Both the position numbers and the translations under genes were made by a program. The notes beneath the pieces were generated by a model, which saw nothing but the letters and a program-made list of their open reading frames with translations, searched no databases and was not told where the DNA came from. A stretch of 53,160 bases of DNA, taken from NCBI GenBank assembly GCA_026702755.1, contig JAPPBX010000124.1:1-53160 (forward strand), read 5' to 3'. Positions 8,310 to 16,266 of the stretch are shown piece after piece; position 1 is the stretch's first letter, and each line of letters begins with the position of its first letter. The DNA comes from Candidatus Poribacteria bacterium (GTDB taxonomy: Bacteria > Poribacteria > WGA-4E > WGA-3G).

Positions 8310-10382
8310 ATGTTCACGACGACGGACAAGACGCTCGTCAGCTGGTTCTGCTTTGATGAGGAAGCCCCAAAGCACTGCAGCGTGATTACCGTGCAGGCGG
8401 CTGATAAGTATGACGCACTCGCTTTTGGACAGGATACGCCAGGTAAGTGGTCTACCGCCAGCGATGATAACACCCGCACACAAACTCCCGAACAACTCGC
8501 CCAAAATCCAGCGCAGGAAATTGTCCTCGGACAGTTCATGATGATGGCCGCTGTTTACAAGGACAACTCGGTCACGATTTACCGCGATGGGGAAGTGTAC
8601 GCTCACTATACCATCGAAGAGCCGTTTGATTTTCTGAACAGCCCCTACCTACAACTCGTAATTGGCGCAGTCAATCTAAATCCTAACTACACCACATCGT
8701 TTAAGGGAAAAGTCAAGGACATCCGGATTTATGCACAGGCGTTGACGCAAGATCAGATTAAAGCGTTGAGACCGAATACACCTTCAGCAATTCAACCCTT
8801 CAGCTGGTACGATTTCTCGAAAGATGGTTGGTGGGTAGATCGTGCCGGTAAATTTCCTGAACTTAGAAACATTGCGGCGATAAAAGAGAACGATGAAGAC
8901 GCGTATATTGTTTTCGATCGAGACGACAGACATATATTTACTATGGACAACGAAGCTGTCCGTATTGCCCGCGATTTTCGTCAACGGCTGATGCATGACC
9001 CGAGTCGCCCGACATATCATTTGGTTAATTCCGAAGGTGATAACGAAAGGAACTATTCGACCGATCCCAACTTCATGATTTACTGGAAAGGTCAGTATCA
9101 TTTCGGCTATATGTGCAAAGGCGACGAGCACGCTTTTGGTCACTTCACGAGTACCGACCTTGTTCATTGGCGACGGCGCGGTGATTGTGCCTTGGGCAGC
9201 GGCGGTTGTGGTACGGGCGGTACGATTATAACCAAAGATGGCAAGAAAGTTATCTTCGTCGGCATATTTGGCGGTCGTCCGACTTATGTAGAGGCTTCGG
9301 ATGAGCATCTGGAGGATTGGTCTAAACCGATTGAGATTGATGTACCTCAAGAGACACGGGATGCCGATTATTGGGTATTCTGGGATCCGACGGCTTGGGT
9401 TGAGGGAGATTACTATTACATATTCTCAGGGGACCATCCTATGGAGGATACACGACCAGGACTGGGGAATTGGTATAAACGAACGACACTGATGCGCTCC
9501 AAAGACTTTAAGAAGTGGGAATTTCTGGGTGAATTTATGACGAAAGAGTTGCCCGGACTTGAGAAACACGATCATTCCTGCACCGACTTCTTCAAACTCG
9601 GCAACAAGCACATGATGCTGCTTATCAGCCATAGTTGGGGTGCGCGGTACTATCTGGGTGAATGGAAGGATAACAAGTTCACGCCTGAGTTTCATACCAA
9701 GATGAGTTGGACCAACAATTATCGCGGCATACCCATCTATTGGGCACCCAAAACCTTCCTCACACCAGACGGACGCAGAGTTGTCATTACCAATATACAG
9801 GTTAACCTCGGCAACACTTTATGGAGCTGCATATTCTCATTGCCTTGGGAGTTGAGTCTACCTGACGATGGGATTGTGCGGATTAAGCCGGTTCGCGAAC
9901 TTGAGTGTCTCCGCTACAACGAAACGGTTGAGAACAACATTACCGTCAAAAACGGCGAGGACTATAGGCTGACGGAAATCTCAGGCGATACGGTTGAATT
10001 GAACCTCACAATCAAGCCTACCGAAGCGAAGGATTATGGTGTAAAAGTGTTCTGTGACAAAGACAACCAGAACGGGATGGAGATCTTCTACTCAGCCGAC
10101 GAGAAGACGATTTCGATAGGTGATGGCAATGAAGCGGTAAAACCGTACGGTAGTTCCCAACCTTATGGTGTCGCGCCGTTCGAGTTGAAAGCTGGAGAGG
10201 ATTTGAATTTACGGATATTCATTGACAGGGCACTCGTGGAAGTCTTCATCAATGAACGTCAGGCAGTCGTACAGAGTCAACTGCATAAGTCGGAAGATGT
10301 TGGAATCTGCCTTTACAGCAGAGGTGGGGACATTAAGGCAGACGTAACGGGTTGGAAGATGGCGGCGGCGAACCAATGGTAA
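8310..10382 (+). CDS. GH32-like (beta-fructosidase fold) protein with N-terminal LamG-like domain; acid/base Glu apparently replaced
   Basis: The protein has 690 residues and no signal peptide. Residues 1-155 look like a LamG/concanavalin-type sandwich (FKGKVKDIRIYAQALTQDQI). A five-bladed propeller similar to GH32 follows: TDPN at 251-254 (nucleophile Asp252), GHFTSTDLVHW at 277-287, and WDP at 358-360 in place of the usual RDP. The C-terminal GH32C sandwich is clear (LRIFIDRALVEVFINER). The motif that should carry the catalytic Glu (EC) reads SC at 423-424, so hydrolysis may be altered or lost. The ATG at 8310 follows a GGAAAGGTAGG run. A fructan- or sucrose-related role is the family expectation, but the actual sugar is unknown. 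Confidence 0.75.
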   Translation: MFTTTDKTLVSWFCFDEEAPKHCSVITVQAADKYDALAFGQDTPGKWSTASDDNTRTQTPEQLAQNPAQEIVLGQFMMMAAVYKDNSVTIYRDGEVYAHYTIEEPFDFLNSPYLQLVIGAVNLNPNYTTSFKGKVKDIRIYAQALTQDQIKALRPNTPSAIQPFSWYDFSKDGWWVDRAGKFPELRNIAAIKENDEDAYIVFDRDDRHIFTMDNEAVRIARDFRQRLMHDPSRPTYHLVNSEGDNERNYSTDPNFMIYWKGQYHFGYMCKGDEHAFGHFTSTDLVHWRRRGDCALGSGGCGTGGTIITKDGKKVIFVGIFGGRPTYVEASDEHLEDWSKPIEIDVPQETRDADYWVFWDPTAWVEGDYYYIFSGDHPMEDTRPGLGNWYKRTTLMRSKDFKKWEFLGEFMTKELPGLEKHDHSCTDFFKLGNKHMMLLISHSWGARYYLGEWKDNKFTPEFHTKMSWTNNYRGIPIYWAPKTFLTPDGRRVVITNIQVNLGNTLWSCIFSLPWELSLPDDGIVRIKPVRELECLRYNETVENNITVKNGEDYRLTEISGDTVELNLTIKPTEAKDYGVKVFCDKDNQNGMEIFYSADEKTISIGDGNEAVKPYGSSQPYGVAPFELKAGEDLNLRIFIDRALVEVFINERQAVVQSQLHKSEDVGICLYSRGGDIKADVTGWKMAAANQW

Positions 10383-10472
10383 GTCCTGTTTCAGTCGATC
10401 TGTCTCGCGACGATGCACTATTATTTTTCGAGATGTGCTATATTCTTTGAAAATCACTTTTGGAGATACCCA

Positions 10473-10991
10473 ATGAAACTTTTCACTTTTTCACTACTTA
10501 TTATCGCTGTTGTTTTCACACTCGGTTGCGCTGAAAATAGATTAGATGTTGTTCTTAACCAGTTGGACCGACCCACCTACGAAGTTGTCGACGATGCTGC
10601 ATTTTGTTACGATCATTTAGAGCAGGATATTGAGTTTTACTACCTCGCCCTGGATAAACTCTGTGTGGATTTGCTAATAACTGGAAAGACCCTTGACGAG
10701 CTGGCTGTTGATACGACTGTTACTGACATCTTGGCGGATACCGAGTCGTATCACGGTGAGTACGTAGAGCTTGAGGCTTTTGTAATTTTCAAAAACGATG
10801 CAGGTATAGTGATTGCAGATGTGAACAATGATCTCACCAATAATACCCTTGTTATCATTGAGAGTGGCACAGAATATATTGACAGTCTCACGCGGGGCAG
10901 TAAATATAAATTTCTGATTCAAGTTATCATCGCTGATACTGTCAACGGCGGTCAACTTTTGAGTGAACCGGTAGCAATTGAGGACGAGTGA
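10473..10991 (+). CDS. Small lipoprotein, unknown function
   Basis: The protein has 172 residues. MKLFTFSLLIIAVVFTLGC is a lipoprotein signal ending at Cys19. The mature part has a helical first half and a beta-rich second half (about 90-160) that could be an OB-like fold. I do not recognise a family. A GGAG lies about 9 bases before the ATG at 10473; the longer open frame starting at 10413 would bury the signal peptide. The gene converges with the DUF4097-type gene, with seven bases between them. Confidence 0.65.
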   Translation: MKLFTFSLLIIAVVFTLGCAENRLDVVLNQLDRPTYEVVDDAAFCYDHLEQDIEFYYLALDKLCVDLLITGKTLDELAVDTTVTDILADTESYHGEYVELEAFVIFKNDAGIVIADVNNDLTNNTLVIIESGTEYIDSLTRGSKYKFLIQVIIADTVNGGQLLSEPVAIEDE

Positions 10992-10998
10992 TTTCCGC

Positions 10999-11883
10999 CT
11001 ATTTTCTTCTCAAGCGGATTTCACCGGCAGCGGCGCGCAATTTCAGTAACGGTCCGCCGCCGTTAATCGCTCCGTTTAACCGACTTTCGACATCTCTGTG
11101 AGGTTGAATGGAAAAGTCGCTTGAGATTTTCCCTTGCGTTTGGGCATCTACCTTAACTGCGATATCCGGATGGAGCGCGACATCTATCGCTCCACTTTCG
11201 GATGTGTGTAAAGTCCACGGATGTTGTGGTTGGGTTGCCATTTCCGCACGGATATTCCCCAAAGCGGCTGTCAGGTTAACGCTACTTTGGCACCCTTTGA
11301 GCGTAATGTCTCCATTCTTGCTGGTTTTTCCCCACACTTCGCCCTGGATCTCACCAAGATGTAAGTTGCCGTCTAAAACCTCGGCATTTACTGTTCCCAT
11401 CAAGTTGTCAACGTGGATATCGCCGGAAGCGGCAGTTTTGAGCGTGACACTATACTGACGCGGTACTGTCACGTGAACATCAACTGTAAACCACTTCAAC
11501 CCTTCTCGCCAATGCTCTCGTCCACGTTTGAACTTTCCCTCAATTTTAATATCTGATTGGGTCCCTGAGTCGCTATTTTTGGTTGTGATCTCAAAATCCC
11601 CGGGCAATTTACTAATCCATTTGGTAGACTTTGGTCGCAGTTCCCGCAGCTTTGCGTTCCATTCCTTTGTGCCAGCGATATTGATATGATCCTCATCTGT
11701 AGTTTCTATACGAATCGTACCAAACTCTGTATCAACCGTTAAGTGTCCGGTAGGATTAACGGGGAATTCTGATCGGTCCGTGCGTGAGTGTTCGACATCT
11801 CCTATAAACAGGACAAAGATAACCACTGATAGAAACAGGAGAGGAAGGACCAGAAAAGCGACTAACCGCTTAGACTTTGTCAC
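10999..11883 (-). CDS. DUF4097-type membrane-anchored beta-repeat protein
   Basis: The protein has 294 residues. A single hydrophobic segment at about 8-28 anchors it. A right-handed beta-helix-like region follows with short repeated strands: GTIRIETTDEDHINIAG, SGDIHVDNLMGTVNAEVLDG and NGDITLKGCQSSVNLTAALG. This is the pattern of DUF4097/adhesin-like proteins of unknown role. The start codon is GTG at 11883, with AGGAG six bases upstream. It is a plausible envelope protein, but no partner is visible nearby. Confidence 0.75.
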   Translation of the reverse strand: MTKSKRLVAFLVLPLLFLSVVIFVLFIGDVEHSRTDRSEFPVNPTGHLTVDTEFGTIRIETTDEDHINIAGTKEWNAKLRELRPKSTKWISKLPGDFEITTKNSDSGTQSDIKIEGKFKRGREHWREGLKWFTVDVHVTVPRQYSVTLKTAASGDIHVDNLMGTVNAEVLDGNLHLGEIQGEVWGKTSKNGDITLKGCQSSVNLTAALGNIRAEMATQPQHPWTLHTSESGAIDVALHPDIAVKVDAQTQGKISSDFSIQPHRDVESRLNGAINGGGPLLKLRAAAGEIRLRRK

Positions 11884-12307
11884 TATGGACTCCTTTTGTT
11901 AGTGTTGGGATTCATCAATGGAGTAACCATAGCCGTCAATTTAAGAAAAAACTGTGTCATGGCATCGTAGGTTGGGTTGAACGGATTCCAGGAAAACCGT
12001 AAAATCATAGAAAAATGAACTTTTCTCCTGACACGCTACATCGACCAAAGACCGAGTGAAACCCAACGCTTTTGTTGTGAAGTGCCACAACTCTGACAGT
12101 ATGAAGTTGGGTTTCACTATGTTTTTGAGTGTATAGGGCAGCCTCTTGGATTTGAGGTGTGTTTGAAACACCGACATCCGCCCTTTCAATGCCGTTCAAC
12201 CCAACCTACGAAACTCGGTTCGGTTAGGAAACCGAACCTACCGGACTTGGTCCGGGACGGTTGTTTTTTCTAAAATTGACCCCTATGGAATCATTTTTTC
12301 ACGTTAC
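11884..12307. repeat. Intergenic element with a 19-bp perfect terminal inverted repeat
   Basis: CGTAGGTTGGGTTGAACGG at 11966-11984 is matched exactly in inverted orientation at 12192-12210, enclosing about 207 bp. Internal segments carry GTGAAACCCAACG, a motif seen in many dispersed bacterial repeats. Short open frames inside it have no support as genes. Beyond the right arm, a second inverted sequence, CGGTTCGGTTAGGAAACCGAACC, lies at about 12219-12241. Confidence 0.7.
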
Positions 12308-13549
12308 CTATTCTTGGTATGTTCCTACTAATGCTTCCTTCAAGACCTCCCGATAGAGACTTCCGCCTTTATAATAAAACGAGAAACCAGATTTTCCCAT
12401 AAAATCGTTAAGAGGTAGGCTCATAAGCATTTCTAAGTCTTTTGAAATCACTTGACAATCCACCGGTGATCCCTTATTCCATCCGCTAATGATCGCCCGT
12501 TCCAATGGTGAAATATCCTCAACACCTTTAGCCTCACGATGCTGTCTGAGATCACGGTTTAAAACCCAGACATTCACAAAATTAGCGTTCAGATACCTAA
12601 TTGTTTTCTTATCGGAGAGGACAACTGCCCTCAGAGATTTTCCACTGCCTCAGCACGACTCATCCATAAAGACACCCTCCGCTGACACGACGTGAATAGG
12701 ACGGTTAAGCACTCTTGCTTTTTCTAATGCCGCATCTAAAGGCACCCATTCAATTTCCTGTGCCTTGTAAAACCGTCTTGCGAGGGCGAGTTGTGCTTCC
12801 TCGACAGGAAGTTCTGACGAGAAAGTGATCTCCTTGGTGCTATCTTCCCCAGCGGTCATTTCAATGCGACAGACACCATTACCAGTAACGGTATACCCAT
12901 CCGGATGTTTTCTATTAACATCAAAGTTCAATGTGCTTTCTGGGACGGACATCTGAAAATAAATTAATTCTCGCGAGTGTCTGTCAAGTATGAGCCGTCC
13001 TGCAAATTGCGAGGGTGTAAAAAAGCCATCTTCCAAGACAAACTCGGCATGAATGCGGAACACAATTTCGGCGTAAGTCTCATTGTATGCTCGAAGCAAT
13101 GCCCACAACCCATCTGTGTCCCTGCCTATCTCGAAAGTTTTACTACCGATATTGATTTTTATAGTACCAGGACTGATGCGCATTTTAAATTGCGGCTTCT
13201 CAGCAAGTTGCTTGAGCAATTGAAGTGCATCTTCACGATCAATTTTCCAGGTCTCGCCGACGGAAACGGGTTTTCTGGGGAGAAAGCCCTGAAATACTGA
13301 CCTTGGATGATCTCTATGTCGTTCTACCTCTCTCAGGTTTGCGAGGGATTTCCATTTAAGATGGAAGTCGCCAGTAGAAGATGTAATTGGTGCGATAGAT
13401 GCTTGAACCGGAATCTGTGTTGGACCTTTTAACGCAAGGCGGATCTTTTTGGTACCACCCATATAAGAAGATATAGCACACCCAGAAAAGAACAGTGCCA
13501 AGCATAAACAGAGTGAAATACTTTTGTAAACAACCAACTTCTTGTGCAT
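12308..13549 (-). CDS. Selenocysteine-containing thioredoxin-like lipoprotein (UGA read through)
   Basis: The frame runs 413 codons if the UGA at 12650-12652 is read as Sec300. MHKKLVVYKSISLCLCLALFFSGC is a lipoprotein signal with Cys24. After a domain of unknown type, the region from about residue 272 is thioredoxin-like: a helix with DAALEKARVLNRP, then a strand, then DES-C299-U300-GSGKSLRAVVLSD, then TIRYLNANFVNVWVLN. The alignment to thioredoxin-like folds continues across the UGA with no frame change, so the stop is not a simple gene end. A SECIS-like hairpin follows the UGA (12617-12632). The ATG at 13549 has AAGGGG about 6 bases upstream. Without recoding, two partial products would be predicted. 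A cysteine homologue at this position would confirm the reading. It probably acts as a thiol/selenol redox protein outside the cytoplasm. Confidence 0.8.
12617..12652 (-). promoter_or_regulatory. Bacterial SECIS-like hairpin after the UGA codon
   Basis: In the mRNA the UGA (12650-12652) is followed by 17 bases and then a hairpin. The arms GAGGGC (12632-12627) and GUCCUC (12622-12617) pair fully, with one G-U, around the loop AGUU. A guanosine is among the first two loop bases and the UGA-to-loop distance is about 23 bases. Both features fit the published bacterial SECIS pattern. Confidence 0.65.
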
Positions 13550-13895
13550 TTTTGTCCCCTTCACAATTTATCTCATAAAGAAGTTGTATGGAAACCGAGC
13601 CAGAGAAAATGCAAAAGAGGTTTCGATTTACTCCTAAATCATAACCGAGACTCGGTCCCACGGCAAGTATTTATGAGATGGTGTATAAAAAATCAGAATT
13701 TTAATGAAAAGATTGGTGATTTTGTCTATTAGAGACACTTGAGATGAAAAAAGATAGTGGAAACTATACGAGGTAGAGAAAAGGGACTTTTTATTTGACA
13801 CAATCAACGGATTATGCCACAGTAACATACCTTGTATTATATTTTGACGTGCGCGCTGTCAGGCGCGCTTCTTCTAAGGAAAGGAGATTCTAACA
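13550..13895. other. Intergenic region between divergent genes
   Basis: This 346-base AT-rich gap separates the divergent selenoprotein and VOC genes. A GCGCGC-TGTCAG-GCGCGC inverted repeat lies at 13851-13868 in the leader of the VOC gene. I see no gene here. Confidence 0.5.
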
Positions 13896-14264
13896 ATGGC
13901 AGTTACGTTTCACCACGTCCATCTTCGGTGCGAGGACTTGGACGGTGCAGTCAGTTATTACGAAAAAATCTTTGACGGAAAAGTCTTAGAAACAGCCGAT
14001 GTCGGTGGGTTAAAAGTCGTCCGTATGGAAATCGGCGGGGAACGGATATACCTCTCCTCTAAATTAGGGGATATGGAGGTAGAAGATACCAGCGGCAATC
14101 CACGCTGGGGGCTCTACCAACTTGCCTTCACTGTAGAAGACCTCGACGCGACCGTCGAAGAACTCCAAGCGAAAGGCGCAGAACTCGACTATCTGAGACC
14201 TGAGATCAAAAGGGCGTTCTTCAAGGGACCTGATAACGTTCAGATCGAACTCATTGAGATGTAA
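13896..14264 (+). CDS. VOC-family (glyoxalase/dioxygenase fold) protein
   Basis: The protein of 122 residues covers one complete VOC module of two beta-alpha-beta-beta-beta units: VTFHHVHLRCEDLDGAVSYYE at the start, GLYQLAFTVEDLDATVEEL in the middle and NVQIELIEM at the end. His9 and the C-terminal Glu could be metal ligands. The usual His of the GxxHIAF motif is Gln here (GLYQLAF), so the site may be unusual. The family includes glyoxalase I, extradiol dioxygenases and resistance proteins, and the substrate cannot be told from the sequence. AAGGAAAGGAG precedes the ATG by about 10 bases. Confidence 0.85.
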   Translation: MAVTFHHVHLRCEDLDGAVSYYEKIFDGKVLETADVGGLKVVRMEIGGERIYLSSKLGDMEVEDTSGNPRWGLYQLAFTVEDLDATVEELQAKGAELDYLRPEIKRAFFKGPDNVQIELIEM

Positions 14265-14462
14265 TTGTTTTCAGAAACCGCACCCTCATCCTAACAAATC
14301 GTGTTGGGTGAGGTCGCGTTCCTCACCCTTCTCTATATCTATCTACAGTGTATTGGTAATTGAAAACTTACCATAACGTGAGTAAGGTTGAGGTTACCTC
14401 ATTACACAAAAAAGTTCTTTTTATATCAAAAACTTTCAGGTTTCCGAACTCATATTAAAATT

Positions 14463-15362
14463 ATGATAGAAAAAGAATTTAGAAATGAAGATCCGCCCGG
14501 TAAAATTATTGCTCTTGTATTGTCTACCGTTTCTCTCTTGGGCGGGAATTCGCTCGCTGTTAAGATCAGTTTGCAAGGCATTCCGCCGCTGAAAATGGCA
14601 CTTCTTCGTTATATATTAGGGGTTCTTGCTGTTGGTGGTGTGGGCTTTTTCCAGGGAATGTCAATGCGGTTGCGTTTTGAGGAATTGCGCCGGTTGATCC
14701 TAATTGCGGTCTTGCATGCATTGCATACCGTTCTGCTGAACATCGGCACTGAGTTCACTATAGCTTCTCGCTCAACTATTTTCTTTACACTTTACCCAAT
14801 TTTTACTGTCATATTCGGGCACTTTTGGCTTCCGGACGATCGGCTCTCCCTTAGGAAGATATTGGGGATTCTTTCTGCCTTTGGTGGTGTTGTTGCAGCC
14901 ATCGCGCCGACCCTACGAGGCAGCGGCACTTTGGAATATCTCATGGGAGACCTGATTGTGACGCTGGCTGCCTGTTTCTTTGGACTCCGCATTACACTCA
15001 CGAAGGTGTATGTTCAAGACATTTACCCGCATCGACTCCTCATTTGGTTGCTGAGTTTAAACATTCCATGTTTTCTGGCTTTGAGTTATTTCTTCGAGCG
15101 TGGGAAACCGATCGAATTGACATTGGCAAGCGGGGCAGGAATGCTTTATCAAGGCTGGATACTCACCGGTTTCTGTTTTCTGACGTTGACATGGGTGCTA
15201 AGAAAATACAAAGCGAGCAAATTGGTAGTTTTGTATTTCTTCATGCCTGTGTCGGGTGTATTGTTTAGCAACTTGTTTTTAGGGGATGAACTGTCGTTGA
15301 GTATATTAGCAGGAACTGTATTGATAGGCGTAGGAATTTATCTTGTAAATATGAGGGATTAA
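14463..15362 (+). CDS. EamA/DMT-family transporter
   Basis: The protein has 299 residues and about ten hydrophobic helices in two EamA halves, the drug/metabolite transporter pattern. The first half begins IALVLSTVSLLGGNSLAVK and the second begins near LIVTLAACFFGLRITLTKVY. It sits in the inner membrane and probably moves a small metabolite; the substrate is unknown. I prefer the ATG at 14463 because family members begin shortly before the first helix. No good ribosome-binding site is visible there, and an in-frame TTG at 14388 is the alternative. Confidence 0.8.
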   Translation: MIEKEFRNEDPPGKIIALVLSTVSLLGGNSLAVKISLQGIPPLKMALLRYILGVLAVGGVGFFQGMSMRLRFEELRRLILIAVLHALHTVLLNIGTEFTIASRSTIFFTLYPIFTVIFGHFWLPDDRLSLRKILGILSAFGGVVAAIAPTLRGSGTLEYLMGDLIVTLAACFFGLRITLTKVYVQDIYPHRLLIWLLSLNIPCFLALSYFFERGKPIELTLASGAGMLYQGWILTGFCFLTLTWVLRKYKASKLVVLYFFMPVSGVLFSNLFLGDELSLSILAGTVLIGVGIYLVNMRD

Positions 15363-15530
15363 AGCAGGTCCCGACGTGTGGGAAAGGCACTGCATGGATT
15401 GAAGCACTTCCGAGAACAGGCTTGAATATCTTGTTGTACTGCCATCGGAAATTAGAGCCACTGTCTAAACCAAGATTGTGGTATTTGACGCATTTTAACA
15501 CCTTCGCGCAGGACGTAGATCTCAGCGTTT

Positions 15531-16112
15531 TCACTCAATATGCAGATACTGGTTTTCTTTTACTAAAAACACAACTTGATTTGCAAAATCTTCACGCCCC
15601 ATCAAGTCAGAAATTTTAACGGCTATTTGGTTAGCACGTCTTTCATGGTCAATACTGTTGACAAATTCCAAAATATCTTTACGAGCTTCTTCTGCTGCAA
15701 TATCAAGTGCTTTGTCAGCACCAAACGCTTTTATCATTTCTAACAACTCTGAATCTGATTTGTCCACAAGTCCAGTATCATACTCATCCATAAAGCGCGC
15801 TGCTACGCGCCACGCAAGTGGTGACAAAGCTGTCTCTATTTTCTCCTTACGGATTCTTTCTTTTCTTTCTCGCCATGCCTGTTGACCTAACATAAATCCG
15901 TGCACTGTATAACCTCCTATTTCAATTAAAAGTGTGGCAAGTAATAAAAACAGTGGCAGTAAAGCACTCACGTTGGTCAAGGTAGATTGTAATGAGTTCT
16001 TTGGATCTACCCATAGCCAATATGGAACAACCATTAGTGCTACAATCCATATTGCAAATTGCATCCACTGGTTTATGATCGCTCGCACATTTGTGTTTTC
16101 TTCTTTACCCAT
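15531..16112 (-). CDS. Two-helix membrane protein, unknown function
   Basis: The protein has 193 residues. Two hydrophobic segments at about 16-34 and 45-65 are followed by a basic stretch (QQAWRERKERIRKEKIE) and a soluble, charged helical C-terminal part of about 110 residues. I do not recognise the family. The ATG at 16112 follows AAAGGTG about 14 bases upstream. The gene lies between a transporter on the other strand and the sigma-54 activator. Confidence 0.6.
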   Translation of the reverse strand: MGKEENTNVRAIINQWMQFAIWIVALMVVPYWLWVDPKNSLQSTLTNVSALLPLFLLLATLLIEIGGYTVHGFMLGQQAWRERKERIRKEKIETALSPLAWRVAARFMDEYDTGLVDKSDSELLEMIKAFGADKALDIAAEEARKDILEFVNSIDHERRANQIAVKISDLMGREDFANQVVFLVKENQYLHIE

Positions 16113-16266
16113 TTGCTTAGGTGTTCACCTTTAACGGTTGCAACTCAGTGATGGATCTCCAAATTTCCACTCACGTATTACTATACCACAAAAAAGACTA
16201 AGACCTCAAGTCAAAATGCTCTCAAATGTTATTATGGAAAATCGCTTTTCCATAAAACTTCTCCAC

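Noticed and set aside
12308-12577. Separate 89-residue gene
   Set aside because: It is the in-frame continuation of the upstream lipoprotein across a single UGA, and its first residues continue a thioredoxin-like fold, so it is better read as the selenoprotein C terminus.
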